A DNA stretch of 64,000 bases from Rubellimicrobium sp. CFH 75288 (GCF_009904055.1 NZ_WYDP01000003.1:124001-188000); one strand, 5' to 3'; positions 24,800-34,208 are shown, numbered from the stretch's first letter. The notes: generated from the letters alone by a model not told the origin. A program made the numbers and translations.

Positions 24800-26080
24800 G
24801 TGGCAACGGGTCGGACGTTCCTGTTCCTGCAGGGGCCGCACGGGCCCTTCTTCTGGCGGCTCGGCGCCATGCTGCGGGCGGCGGGGGCCGAGGTCTGGCG
24901 CGTGGGCTTCAACGCGGGCGACCGCGCCTTCTGGTTCGGCGCCCCGGGTTTCCTGCCCTATCGCGGCCGGCCCGAGGACTGGCCCGCCGCGCTGGCCGAG
25001 ATCATCGACGCGAAGGGGGTCACGGACATCGTGCTCTACGGCGATGCCCGGCCCGTCCATGCCGCCGCCGTCCTCGAGGCGCGCCGGCGCGGCATCACGC
25101 TGCACGCCTTCGAGGAGGGCTATCTGCGGCCCTACTGGATCACCTACGAGCGAGGCGGCACCAACGGCCATTCGCGCCTGATGGATCTGGGCGTGGCGGC
25201 CATGCGCGAGGCGCTGGCGCAATCGGACATGGACGTGCCCGAGCCGCCCGCGCGCTGGGGCGAGCTGCGCCAGCACGTCTTCTGGGCGGCGCTCTACCAC
25301 TGGTTCGTGCTGTTCCGGAACGGGGCCTTTGCGAATTTCCGCAGCCATCGCGACCTGCCGGTGGCGCGGGAAGCCTGGATCTACACCCGCCGGCTGCTCG
25401 CGCTGCCGCTGGTCGCGCTGGACAGGGCGGTGGCGACGCGGCGGGTGCGGCTGGGCGGGTTTCCCTATCACCTCGTGCTGCTCCAGCTCGAGCACGATTC
25501 GAGCTTCCGCGCGCATGGGCCGTTCGAGCGGCAGGAGGAGTTCCTGCGCGTGGTTCTGGACGGCTTTGCCCGCGGTGCGCCCCGGCATCACCACCTGGTC
25601 TTCAAGGCCCACCCGCTGGAGAACGGGCGCTCGCCCCTGCGGCGCCTGATCCGGCGCATGGCGCAGGAGCGCGGCGTGGCGGGACGGGTCCACTATGTCG
25701 CCGGCGGCAAGCTGGCCCGGCTTCTGGACCATGCGCGCAGCGCGGTGACGGTGAACTCGACCGCCGCGCAGCAGGTGCTGTGGCGCGGCATCCCGCTCAA
25801 GGTCTTCGGCCGGGCGGTCTACGGCAAGCCGGAATTCGCCTCGTCCCTGCCGCTCGACCGCTTCTTTGCCGAGGCGCCGCGGCCGGACGGCCGGGCCTAT
25901 CGCGACTATCGCCGCTTCCTGCTCGAGACGAGCCAGATCCCCGGCGGGTTCTATTCCGCGCCGGGCCGGCGCGCGCTGCTGCGGCAGGTGGTGGACATGA
26001 TGCTGTCCGACGTGGACCCCTATGATGCGCTGCGCCTGGGCCGCGCTGCCCCGCGCGAGACCCTGCGGCTGGTGCGCTGA
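24800..26080 (+). CDS. kpsS: KpsS-like capsule polysaccharide biosynthesis protein
   Basis: A 426-residue cytoplasmic protein of the KpsS/LipB family, beta-Kdo transferases that build the linker on the lipid acceptor of group 2-type capsules. It starts at GTG 24800. Family blocks: RTFLFLQGPHGPFFWRLG at the N-terminus, HAFEEGYLRPYWIT, FKAHPLENG, and the nucleotide-sugar site VTVNSTAAQQVLWRGIPLKVFG. It is the first of three capsule genes, but a 163-base gap separates it from the second. There is no ABC exporter (KpsMT) or KpsE in the window. Kdo transfer is known for family members and inferred here. Confidence 0.85.
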   Translation: MATGRTFLFLQGPHGPFFWRLGAMLRAAGAEVWRVGFNAGDRAFWFGAPGFLPYRGRPEDWPAALAEIIDAKGVTDIVLYGDARPVHAAAVLEARRRGITLHAFEEGYLRPYWITYERGGTNGHSRLMDLGVAAMREALAQSDMDVPEPPARWGELRQHVFWAALYHWFVLFRNGAFANFRSHRDLPVAREAWIYTRRLLALPLVALDRAVATRRVRLGGFPYHLVLLQLEHDSSFRAHGPFERQEEFLRVVLDGFARGAPRHHHLVFKAHPLENGRSPLRRLIRRMAQERGVAGRVHYVAGGKLARLLDHARSAVTVNSTAAQQVLWRGIPLKVFGRAVYGKPEFASSLPLDRFFAEAPRPDGRAYRDYRRFLLETSQIPGGFYSAPGRRALLRQVVDMMLSDVDPYDALRLGRAAPRETLRLVR

Positions 26081-26243
26081 CGGCGCGGCCTGCTGTCGCG
26101 GCAGCGAAGCCACAGCGGAAAGGGGGGCGCGGGCGGTCCGCTGGATTCGCGGCCGGGCCCACGATAGCGTGAGCGCAAAAGGGCTCCGCCCGGCCGAAGG
26201 CGGACCCGCGAGGCAGAACCATCGGGTCGAGGAGACCGCGACA

Positions 26244-27374
26244 GTGACACCCACGTGGCGCCGTTTGACCGGCGTGGCCGCCCTGGCTGCGCTCACCATC
26301 CTCGCAGCCTGCGGCCTGCCCAGGGCCGGCCCGAACAAGAGCGAGATCTTTGCCGGCAGCGTCCTGCGCGAGGGGGACGCCTTCGTGCTGGTCGTGGACG
26401 ACCGGGTGAACGCGATCGCCTCCGTCACCCCGGCGCTGGGCTTCTCGGCGGCCTTTCAGGGGGCCGGCGTGCTGGGCGCGGACACGATCCAGCCGGGCGA
26501 CACGCTGGTGCTGACGGTGTTCGAGAACGTGGATGACGGGCTGATCGTGCCCGCCGGCGCCAATGCCACGGTCCTGTCCGAGATCCAGGTGGATGGCGAG
26601 GGGTTCATCTTCGTCCCCTATGCCGGGCGCATCCGGGCGGCCGGCAACTCGCCCGAGGCGGTGCGGCGCGCGATCACCGAGCGCCTCCAGGAGCAGACGC
26701 CCGAGCCGCAGATCCAGGTGGCGCGCATCGCCGGCGACGGGGCGGCCGTGTCGGTGGCGGGGGATGTCGGCGCGCCGGGCGTCTATCCGATCGAGCGGCC
26801 GACGCGGACGCTGGCCGCGATGATCGCGCGCGCGGGCGGCCCCACGGGCCGGCCGGCCTCGACGCAGGTGACCCTGGTGCGCGGCGGCCAGCGGGGTTCG
26901 ATCTGGTTCGAGGATCTCTATGCCCAGCCGCTCGCGGACGTGGCGCTGCGCAACGGCGACCGCATCCTGGTGGAGACGGGGCGCTCGACCTTCACCGTCC
27001 TGGGCGCGACGGGCACCCAGACGCGGCTGCCCTTCGACACGCGTTCGATCTCGGCCATCGAGGCGATCGCGCAGGTCGGCGGCCTGTCGCCGACCACGGC
27101 CGACCCCACGGGCGTGTTCGTGTTCCGCAACGAGCCCGAGGCGATCGCGCAGCGCCTGCTGGGCCGGACGGACCTCACCGGGACGCAGCGCGTCATCTAC
27201 GTGCTGGACCTCACACGGCCCAACGGGATGTTCTTTGCGCGCGACTTCGCCATCCGCGACGGGGACACGGTCTATGTGACAGAGGCTCCGTTCGTGCAGT
27301 TCAGCCGCATCATCTCGGCCCTGACCGGCACGCTCGACTCGATCGACACGGCGGCGGGGACGGTGGCGCCGTGA
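26244..27374 (+). CDS. KpsD-like polysaccharide export lipoprotein
   Basis: A 376-residue outer-membrane export protein of the Wza/KpsD class. Start GTG 26244, with GAGGAG eight bases upstream, opens a lipoprotein signal ending in lipobox LAAC near residue 22. A Poly_export domain follows at about 60-165 (IQPGDTLVLTVFENVDDG, EIQVDGEGFIFVPYAGRI), then two SLBB domains (VSVAGDVGAPGVYPIERPTRT; FTVLGATGTQTRLPFD). The end is hydrophobic-poor, so the C-terminal helix may be short. It overlaps kpsC by four bases (GTGA), so the two are translationally coupled. Confidence 0.88.
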   Translation: MTPTWRRLTGVAALAALTILAACGLPRAGPNKSEIFAGSVLREGDAFVLVVDDRVNAIASVTPALGFSAAFQGAGVLGADTIQPGDTLVLTVFENVDDGLIVPAGANATVLSEIQVDGEGFIFVPYAGRIRAAGNSPEAVRRAITERLQEQTPEPQIQVARIAGDGAAVSVAGDVGAPGVYPIERPTRTLAAMIARAGGPTGRPASTQVTLVRGGQRGSIWFEDLYAQPLADVALRNGDRILVETGRSTFTVLGATGTQTRLPFDTRSISAIEAIAQVGGLSPTTADPTGVFVFRNEPEAIAQRLLGRTDLTGTQRVIYVLDLTRPNGMFFARDFAIRDGDTVYVTEAPFVQFSRIISALTGTLDSIDTAAGTVAP

Positions 27375-29455
27375 GCGCGGCGGAGGGGGCGCCGCGCCCC
27401 CTTCACGTCTTCAGCGCGGGCTTCGTCACCCAGAGGCGGGTCCGGCGCATCCTCGAACTGGCCGGCTACCGGGTCCGCCTCGGCTGGCCGCCGCGGGGCG
27501 GCCTTGTCGGGATCTGGGGTGCCTCGCCCACGGCCTGGCGGGGCGAGCGCGTGGCCGAGCGCCGCGGCGCGGAACTTCTGCGGGTGGAGGACGCCTTCCT
27601 GCGCTCGGTCCTGCCGGGCCGGGCCGGCGGCGGGCCCCCCATCGGCCTGCTGCTCGACCGGCGGGGCGTCCATTTCGACGGACGCGCGCCCTCGGACCTC
27701 GAGACGCTGCTGGCCACGCACCCGCTCGACGACAGCCGCCTTCTGGCGCGGGCGCGCGACGGCATGGCACGGCTGCGGCGGTCCGACCTGTCCAAGTACA
27801 GCGCCCACGACCCCGCGCTGAAGGCGCCGCCGCCGGGCTACGTCCTGGTCGTGGACCAGACGGCCGGGGATGCCTCCGTGCGGGCGTCGGGCGGAAGCCG
27901 CGCGCGCTTTCGCGAGATGCTCGCGCAGGCGCGGGCGGAGCATCCCCGCGCGCGCATCCTCGTCAGGACCCATCCCGAGACCCGGCTCGGCGCGCGAGCG
28001 GGTCATCTGGGCTTCGACGACCTGGGCGAGGGGATGGCGCTCCATGCCGCGCCCGTCTCGCCCTGGCGGCTGCTCGAGGGGGCGATCGCCGTCTGGACGC
28101 TGTCGTCGCAGCTCGGCTTCGAGGCGATCCTGGCGGGTCACCGGCCGGTCGTGCTGGGCCAGCCCTTCTATGCCGGATGGGGCCTGAGCGACGACCGCGA
28201 CCCGCCCGCGCGGCGCGGCCGCACGCTCACGCGCGCGCAGCTCTTTGCCGGGGCCATGCTGCTCGCGCCGGTCTGGTACGACCCCTTCGCCGACCGCCTC
28301 TGCCCGTGGGAGGATGCGGTGGCCGCGCTCGAGGCCGAGGCGCGGGCCTGGCGCGACGATCGCCACGGCTGGGTCGCCGGCAACATGCGCCTGTGGAAGC
28401 GCCGCCCCGTCAGCCGCGTGTTCGGGCGCTGGCGGCCCGTGCTCTTTGCCGAGGGCGCGCGCGCCGAGGCCCGGGCCGCGCGGACGGGGCGGCGGCTGAT
28501 GGTCTGGGGCACGGCGCCCGCGCCGCCGGGCGCGGTGCGGGTGGAGGACGGATTCCTGCGCTCGCGCGGGCTGGGGGCGGAGCTGGTCCCGCCCCTGTCG
28601 CTCGTCCTCGACGACCTCGGCCTCTACTTCGATCCGGGGCGCGAGAGCCGCCTCGAGCGGCTGGTCTCCGAGGCCGCGGCGGGCCTCGCCCCCGACGAGC
28701 GCGAGCGGGCCGAGCGCCTGATCCGCCGCATCCGCGAGGGGGGGCTGTCCAAGTACAACCTGCCCGGCGCGCTGCCCCCCCTGCCCGGAGGGCGGCGACG
28801 CATCCTCGTGCCGGGGCAGGTGGAGGACGACGCCTCGGTGCGCCTGGGCGCGGTGGACCCGGTGCGCACCAACCGCGCGCTCCTGCGCGCCGCGCGCGAG
28901 GCCAACCCCGACGCGCTGATCCTGTGGAAGCCCCACCCCGACGTGGAAGCGGGCCTGCGCCCCGGCGCCGTGGCCCCCGAGGAGGTCGCGCTCTGGGCCG
29001 ACGCGACGCTGTCGCGCGTGGGGGCCGCGGCCGCGATCGAGGCCGCCGAGGAGGTGTGGACGATCACCTCGACCCTGGGCTTCGAGGCGCTGCTGCGGGG
29101 CCGTCGCGTGGTCTGCCTCGGCCGGCCCTTCTATGCGGGCTGGGGCCTGACCGAGGACCGGGGCGGCGCGCCCGCGCGGCGCATGGCGCGGCCCGACCTC
29201 GTCGCGCTGGTCCATGCCGCGCTGATCGCCTATCCGCGCTATCACGATCCCGTCACCGACCGGCCCTGTCCGCCCGAGGCGGCGGTGCTGCGGCTCGAGA
29301 CCGGGCGCATCCCGCGGCCCGGCCCGGCGACCCGCTCCCTCGCCAAGGCGCAGGGGGCCTTCGCCTCGTGGGCCTGGCTGTGGCGGGGCGGGGTGCTTGA
29401 CCGGCGATTCGCGGGGCGCGACAAGCGGAGGGATGCCCCTCGCCCTCGCCCATGA
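27371..29455 (+). CDS. kpsC: KpsC-like capsule polysaccharide beta-Kdo transferase
   Basis: 694 residues, starting at GTG 27371 inside the previous stop. The protein is an internal duplication: VEDAFLRSVLPG and VEDGFLRSRGLG; SDLSKYSAHD and GLSKYNLPG; LVRTHPET and LWKPHPDV; WTLSSQLGFEAIL and WTITSTLGFEALL; GQPFYAGWGLSDDRD and GRPFYAGWGLTEDRG. This two-domain layout is diagnostic for KpsC, in which the halves add successive Kdo residues with different linkages to a lipid. Kdo polymerisation is family knowledge. It overlaps the mmcB start by 23 bases. Confidence 0.92.
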   Translation: MSAAEGAPRPLHVFSAGFVTQRRVRRILELAGYRVRLGWPPRGGLVGIWGASPTAWRGERVAERRGAELLRVEDAFLRSVLPGRAGGGPPIGLLLDRRGVHFDGRAPSDLETLLATHPLDDSRLLARARDGMARLRRSDLSKYSAHDPALKAPPPGYVLVVDQTAGDASVRASGGSRARFREMLAQARAEHPRARILVRTHPETRLGARAGHLGFDDLGEGMALHAAPVSPWRLLEGAIAVWTLSSQLGFEAILAGHRPVVLGQPFYAGWGLSDDRDPPARRGRTLTRAQLFAGAMLLAPVWYDPFADRLCPWEDAVAALEAEARAWRDDRHGWVAGNMRLWKRRPVSRVFGRWRPVLFAEGARAEARAARTGRRLMVWGTAPAPPGAVRVEDGFLRSRGLGAELVPPLSLVLDDLGLYFDPGRESRLERLVSEAAAGLAPDERERAERLIRRIREGGLSKYNLPGALPPLPGGRRRILVPGQVEDDASVRLGAVDPVRTNRALLRAAREANPDALILWKPHPDVEAGLRPGAVAPEEVALWADATLSRVGAAAAIEAAEEVWTITSTLGFEALLRGRRVVCLGRPFYAGWGLTEDRGGAPARRMARPDLVALVHAALIAYPRYHDPVTDRPCPPEAAVLRLETGRIPRPGPATRSLAKAQGAFASWAWLWRGGVLDRRFAGRDKRRDAPRPRP

Positions 29456-29903
29456 TGCCCCCGGCCCCGCCCCGCGTCCCGGCGCGCTGCTCGCGCGCGG
29501 GGTGTGCCGGCACCTGCTCGCCCATGATGTCGTCACCGTCGAGGAGATGGTCCCGGCCACGGGGCTGCGCGTGGACGTGATGGGCCTCGGGCCTTCGGGC
29601 GAGATCTGGGTGGTGGAGTGCAAGTCCTCGCGCGCGGACTTTGCTGCGGACCGCAAGTGGCGGGCCTATCTCGATTTCTGCGACCGCTTCTTCTGGGCGG
29701 TGGATGCGGATTTCCCGGTCGAGATCCTGCCCGAGGACACGGGCCTGATCGTCGCGGACGCCTATGACGCCGAGATCGTCCGCTGGGGCCCGGACCTCAA
29801 GCTGCACCCGTCGCGGCGGCGCGGCCTCGTGCAGCGCTTTGCCCGCCATGCGGCGCGGCGCTGGCACGGGGCGCGCGACCCCGGCCTGGGGCTGGGCCTG
29901 TGA
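29433..29903 (+). CDS. mmcB: MmcB family nuclease-like DNA repair protein
   Basis: 156 residues; ATG 29433 has the ribosome binding site AAGCGGAGGG. MmcB (DUF1052) is a putative repair protein tied to the SOS/mutagenesis response in Caulobacter. A PD-(D/E)xK nuclease core can be read: D48 in LRVDVMG, then IWVVECKSSRADF with E62 and K64, and DFCDRFFWAV after it. The gene lies inside the end of kpsC and overlaps argE by four bases (GTGA), so expression is probably coupled to the capsule genes. No SOS box is visible directly upstream. Confidence 0.85.
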   Translation: MPLALAHDAPGPAPRPGALLARGVCRHLLAHDVVTVEEMVPATGLRVDVMGLGPSGEIWVVECKSSRADFAADRKWRAYLDFCDRFFWAVDADFPVEILPEDTGLIVADAYDAEIVRWGPDLKLHPSRRRGLVQRFARHAARRWHGARDPGLGLGL

Positions 29904-31063
29904 GCGCGGACAGCGCCGCGCTGCTCGAGCGGCTGGTCGCCGCCGAGACGGTAAGCCGCAACCCCTGCCGCCCCCTGCAAGAGGAAATCGCGGCGCTGCT
30001 GCGCGGCGCCGGCTGGGAGGCCGAGGTGATCCCCGATGCCTCGGGGGAGAAGGCCAACCTGCTGGCGCGGCTGGGCCCCGCGGGGCCGGGGGGCGTGCTG
30101 CTGTCGGGGCATGTGGACGTGGTGCCGGTGGACGGGCAGGACTGGACCGTGCCGCCCTTCCGGCTGACGCGGGGCGCGGGGCGGTTCTGGGGGCGCGGCA
30201 CGGCGGACATGAAGGGCTTTGTGGCCTGTGCGCTGGCGATGGCGCTGCGCGCGCCCGCCCGGCTCCTCCGCGCGCCGCTGCGCCTCGCGCTGTCGTTCGA
30301 CGAGGAGCTGGGCTGCCTCGGCGTGCCGTCGCTGATCGCGCGGCTGCGCGAGGAGGGGGTGCGCCCCGACCTCTGCCTCGTCGGGGAGCCCACGGGCATG
30401 GTCCCCGCGCTCGGCCACAAGGGCAAGGTGGCGCTGCGCGCGCTGTGCACGGGGCGCGAGATGCATTCGGCGCTGGCGCCCCTGGGCGTCAACGCGATCC
30501 ACCTGGCCGCCGACCTGCTCGGGGCGCTGCGGGCCCTGCAGGCGCGGCTCGAGCGGGAGGGGGCGCGGGACGGGGCCTATGACGTGCCCTTCACCACCGT
30601 CCATGCGGGCCGGATCGAGGGGGGGACCGCGCTCAACATCGTGCCGCGGCATTGCCGCCTCGACTTCGAGTTCCGCAACGTGCCGGACGACGACCCCGCC
30701 GCCCTGCGCGCCGCGATCGAGGCGGAGGCCGCGCGGCTGTCGGCCGGGGCGCGGGCGCGCGCGCCCGAGGCGGGGATCGCGCTGTCGGAGCTGTTCGCCT
30801 ATCCCGGCCTCGACACGCCGGAGGGCTCGCCCGCCGTGGCGTGGCTGCGCGGCCTTCCCGGCGTGGCGGGCGATCCCGTCAAGGTCGCCTTCGGGACCGA
30901 GGGGGGCCTGTTCGCGGAAGGACTGGGCGCGCCCGTGGTGATCTGCGGGCCCGGCCACATGGCACAGGGCCACCGCCCCGACGAATGGGTGGCCGAGGAG
31001 CAGATCGCCCGCTGCGACGCGATGCTGGCGGGCGTGCTGGACCGGCTCGCGGGGGCGGCCTAG
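29900..31063 (+). CDS. argE: Acetylornithine deacetylase (M20 family)
   Basis: Zinc hydrolase releasing ornithine from N-acetylornithine, 387 residues from GTG 29900. Metal-binding and catalytic blocks: LLSGHVDVVPVDGQDW (His, Asp), GRGTADMKGF (bridging Asp), SFDEELGCLG (catalytic Glu and metal Glu), LVGEPTGM, and GPGHMAQGHRPDEWV (C-terminal metal His). The dimerisation domain is at about 175-285. Other M20 peptidases look similar, but GEPTGM with PALGHKGKV fits ArgE. It is convergent with the TPR/hydrolase gene, overlapping four bases. Confidence 0.9.
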   Translation: MSADSAALLERLVAAETVSRNPCRPLQEEIAALLRGAGWEAEVIPDASGEKANLLARLGPAGPGGVLLSGHVDVVPVDGQDWTVPPFRLTRGAGRFWGRGTADMKGFVACALAMALRAPARLLRAPLRLALSFDEELGCLGVPSLIARLREEGVRPDLCLVGEPTGMVPALGHKGKVALRALCTGREMHSALAPLGVNAIHLAADLLGALRALQARLEREGARDGAYDVPFTTVHAGRIEGGTALNIVPRHCRLDFEFRNVPDDDPAALRAAIEAEAARLSAGARARAPEAGIALSELFAYPGLDTPEGSPAVAWLRGLPGVAGDPVKVAFGTEGGLFAEGLGAPVVICGPGHMAQGHRPDEWVAEEQIARCDAMLAGVLDRLAGAA

Positions 31064-32748
31064 GCTGGCCAGCCCAGATCGTCGAGAAAGCCCCCGATCG
31101 CCGCACGCCAATCGTCCGCCGACCAGTAGGTCCAGACCATGTGACGCGAATGGGGGGCGCCGAAGAGGCGTGCGCGGGGCAGGTCGGCCAGTCGCACCGC
31201 CTGCCGCCGGTCGAGCGGCGCCTGCTCGGGGTAGTGGGCGTGAACCACGAAATCGGGATGGTCCCGCAGCAGGGGCAGCAGGTCGAACGGCTCCGGCGGC
31301 CCGATGCGCAGGACCCGCCGCACGGTGCCCTGGCCGCGTGGCTCCTCGCGGTCGTCGGGCCTCGGCAGGTGCGACAGGCCCGAGAGCATCATCGCCCCCC
31401 CGGCTCCGAGCGCGAGGCCGTAGCGCAGGGCGGCATAACCCCCCGCCGAGAAGCCGATCGTCGCCGTCTGCGCGATGTCGCAGCGCGAGAGGGCGGCAGC
31501 CAGGGCAGCCTCGGCGTCGCGCCGGTTCGGGAAGAACGGGCCGAAGCCGTGGATGAAGAGCTGCCTCTGGCGGTCGCGGACCAGGACCAGGCCCACGCCG
31601 CGCTCCCGCAGGGCAAGGTCGAGCGGAGCGACCTCCACCCGGTGGTCGAGCACGAGGTTGTCGAAGGCCACGACAGCCCGCCCGCCGCTCACGCCGTTCC
31701 AGCACAGGCTGCCGTCCGGGACGAGCGAGGTCCAGCCGGGCTCCTCGGGCAGGGGGTGCCGGGCAGGGGCGGCGAGGGCAACCGGAACGGGCCGGCCGAT
31801 CCGGAGCGCCGTCTCGCGCAGGGCCGCGGAATCGGCGGCGTCCGCTGTCGCGGCGGCTTCGGCCAGCGCGGCGGCGGCGCGGTCCGGCCGGTCCAGCGCG
31901 AACCAGGTCCGCGCCAAGGCCAGCCAGGCCTCGGCCGGCGGGCGAGGCATGGCGCGCAGCGCCGCCTCCAGACGGGGCAGGGCGGCGAGCACCGCGGACG
32001 CCTCGCGGCGGCCCGTCCGCAGGACGATCTGGCGGGCGACGCGGCAGAGCACGAGCGGCGGAACCCCCGCGGAGAGCGCGGGTTCGAGCAGGGCGGCGGC
32101 GGTGGCGCTGTCGGCCGTCGCGGCACAGATCGACAGGCGGCGCAGGATCAGCGTCCGGCATTCCGCACCCGATGCGCGGGGGATTGCGCGGTCGAGAAGG
32201 CCGGGGATGCGCGGGTCCGTCTCCAGCCGGTTTTCCCAGTGCAGGCGGTTGGCCAGATGCCGCACGGCGGCCACTGGCGGGTCGGGCCGCTCGCAGAGCC
32301 GGTCGAGCACGGCGCCGGCCTCTGCCGAACGGCCGAGCGCCTCCAGGCAGCGGACGCGCTGGATCTGGGCCGGAGCGGGAAGCGGGGAGGGCAGGGCGTC
32401 GAGCCGCGCCAGCGCCTCGGCATGGCGTCCCTCGGCACCGAGCCGGGCCGCCGCGACGGTGCCCAGCGCGACGAGGGCCCGCTGCTCGATCGCCTGTTCG
32501 GGCTCCGACAGGGCTGCACCTTCCTGCCGGAGGACGGCAGCCACAGCCGCGACGATCCCGTGCCGCCGCTCTCTCAGGCGGGCGCGCAGCCAGCGGGTCC
32601 GGCCGACGGCAAAGGAGGGGGCCGCAATGCTCCGGGCGAGGGGCAGCATCCCCCCGGGGTCGTCGCGTTCGAGACGATCGCAGAGCTGGTCGAGGACCGG
32701 CCCGGCATCGCCGGGGCAAAGGGCCGGGCGGGTCGCAGGACCGTCCAT
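31060..32748 (-). CDS. TPR-like protein fused to an alpha/beta hydrolase domain
   Basis: 562 residues. Residues about 1-320 are almost all helical and alanine/leucine/arginine rich with a TPR-like rhythm (AALARLDALPSPLPAPAQIQ, RCLEALGRSAEAGAVLDRL). Residues about 340-562 resemble an alpha/beta hydrolase, with nucleophile elbow IGFSAGGYAALRYG, a strand VVAFDNLV and a final His in RHMVWTYWSADDW. No signal peptide or membrane segment is seen. Such hydrolase modules occur in capsule and polysaccharide loci, and the kps genes are 1.6 kb away, but no substrate can be given. It does not match a named family that I recognise. Confidence 0.7.
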   Translation of the reverse strand: MDGPATRPALCPGDAGPVLDQLCDRLERDDPGGMLPLARSIAAPSFAVGRTRWLRARLRERRHGIVAAVAAVLRQEGAALSEPEQAIEQRALVALGTVAAARLGAEGRHAEALARLDALPSPLPAPAQIQRVRCLEALGRSAEAGAVLDRLCERPDPPVAAVRHLANRLHWENRLETDPRIPGLLDRAIPRASGAECRTLILRRLSICAATADSATAAALLEPALSAGVPPLVLCRVARQIVLRTGRREASAVLAALPRLEAALRAMPRPPAEAWLALARTWFALDRPDRAAAALAEAAATADAADSAALRETALRIGRPVPVALAAPARHPLPEEPGWTSLVPDGSLCWNGVSGGRAVVAFDNLVLDHRVEVAPLDLALRERGVGLVLVRDRQRQLFIHGFGPFFPNRRDAEAALAAALSRCDIAQTATIGFSAGGYAALRYGLALGAGGAMMLSGLSHLPRPDDREEPRGQGTVRRVLRIGPPEPFDLLPLLRDHPDFVVHAHYPEQAPLDRRQAVRLADLPRARLFGAPHSRHMVWTYWSADDWRAAIGGFLDDLGWPA

Positions 32749-32804
32749 GGCTCACCCTGCTGCCGGACCCGATCAACTCTCACGCGGCCGACCATAGGAG
32801 ACGA

Positions 32805-34208
32805 TCAGGAAGTTGAGCAACATTCTCCTTGTTCGCCTTGAGGTTGCAGGCCTCCGCCGGCGCGGATGGCGGCGAAGAAGTCGGGCCGGCCCATCTGGCC
32901 GCCCTTGAGCGCGACTTCGACCGTCCCCCCGTCGCGGCGGTGACCGCGGCAGAGCGCGGCACCGGGCACAGTAGGGGCGAGCGCCGTCAGAGCCACGAGT
33001 CCCAGCGCCCGTGCCGCCCGCCCCGCCGTGTCTCCGCCGGAGACCACGACCCGCCGCAGCCCGGCCCGAGCCACCAGCGCCGCGAGCAGTGCACCCATCT
33101 GCCGCCCCAGCAGGGCCTGGGCCGCGGCCGCGGAGCGGGTGCCGAGGGCGGCGCGAAAGCGGGCCACGGCCGGATCGTCCGGTCCGCGTGCGCTGTGCAC
33201 GAGGACGCTCTGCCCGCGGCTCAGTGCCGCGAGGGCCGCAGCCTCGGCCCGGGCGAGTTCCGCCGCACCGCCATCGGGTCCGAGAAGGGCGGCCGCCTCG
33301 AACGGGACCAGGGCAAAGCCTGCGGCTTCGGCCGCGGCGATCTGGGCGGCCGTGGTGGGCGAGACCGAGCCGGAGACGGCCGCGACGGGGCCTCTTTCTC
33401 CGGCGCCGTGCAGGGTCGGGGGCGGTCCCAGCCAGCCCTGCGCCCGCCAATGGGCGAGAAGCGCGTAGGCCACCCCCTGCGAGCCGATCGCAAGCGGCGC
33501 CTCGTGCCGCATCTCCCACAGCAGGCGACCCGCCGGCGCGTGGTCGTCCGCGCCCGCGCAGTCGAGCGCCACGAGCCCGCCGCGCGCCGCCAGCGCCGCC
33601 AGCGCCGCCCGGCCCCCGTCGGGCGCGGCATAGGCCGTCCGGTGGAGCGCCGCGAGGGGCAGGGCGGTCTGGCGGGCGAGATGGCGGCACACCTCCGCCT
33701 CGTCCATCGGGGTGACGGGGTGGCGCGCCATGACCGGGTGGCGGTCCAGGCGGTGCACGGCCCCCGTCCCGTCCGCCGCAAAGAGCGTCCCGAAGGCCTG
33801 CCAGCGGCCCAGATCGGGCGAGGCGGGCATCAGCGGCGCCCAGTCCGCCCCGAACAGGCGCAGGCCGATCTCGGCCGCGCGGCCGATCGATCCCGTCCGG
33901 GGCGAGGAATCGAGCGTCGAGCAGATCTTGTAGAGCGACAGGGCCGCCCCGAGGTCGCGCAGCGCCGTCAGCAGGGACGGCAGCTCGCGGTCCATCCATT
34001 CCGGCGGCTCGGCCCGGGCGGTGCCGGCGATCCCGATGCCGCGCGCCTGCGGAAAGGCCGCCAGCGCCGTCTCGTCCGGGGGGTCGAGAAACAGCACCGC
34101 GGGGACGCCGCCGAATTCGAGCGCCTCCATCACCGCCGCGGCGCCCGTCCAGTCGTCGCCATACCAGGCCAGGAGCCGGCCCGGCGGCAGCTCCGGTGCC
34201 GGACTCAT
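32805..34208 (-). CDS. oiaK: DUF1537 four-carbon acid sugar kinase, probably 3-oxo-isoapionate kinase
   Basis: 467 residues. N-terminal substrate domain starts LAWYGDDWTGAAAVMEAL; the C-terminal nucleotide domain has RRVVVSGGDTAGRAARALG and VALKGGQMGRPDFF. DUF1537 proteins phosphorylate four- or five-carbon sugar acids. Its ATG overlaps the stop of a RuBisCO-like gene, and an ApnL-like gene precedes that. In characterised D-apiose/D-apionate pathways this trio gives OiaK, which phosphorylates 3-oxo-isoapionate at the 4 position. Function is therefore inferred mainly from context. The C-terminal extension QGEQGECCSTS is unusual. Confidence 0.75.
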   Translation of the reverse strand: MSPAPELPPGRLLAWYGDDWTGAAAVMEALEFGGVPAVLFLDPPDETALAAFPQARGIGIAGTARAEPPEWMDRELPSLLTALRDLGAALSLYKICSTLDSSPRTGSIGRAAEIGLRLFGADWAPLMPASPDLGRWQAFGTLFAADGTGAVHRLDRHPVMARHPVTPMDEAEVCRHLARQTALPLAALHRTAYAAPDGGRAALAALAARGGLVALDCAGADDHAPAGRLLWEMRHEAPLAIGSQGVAYALLAHWRAQGWLGPPPTLHGAGERGPVAAVSGSVSPTTAAQIAAAEAAGFALVPFEAAALLGPDGGAAELARAEAAALAALSRGQSVLVHSARGPDDPAVARFRAALGTRSAAAAQALLGRQMGALLAALVARAGLRRVVVSGGDTAGRAARALGLVALTALAPTVPGAALCRGHRRDGGTVEVALKGGQMGRPDFFAAIRAGGGLQPQGEQGECCSTS

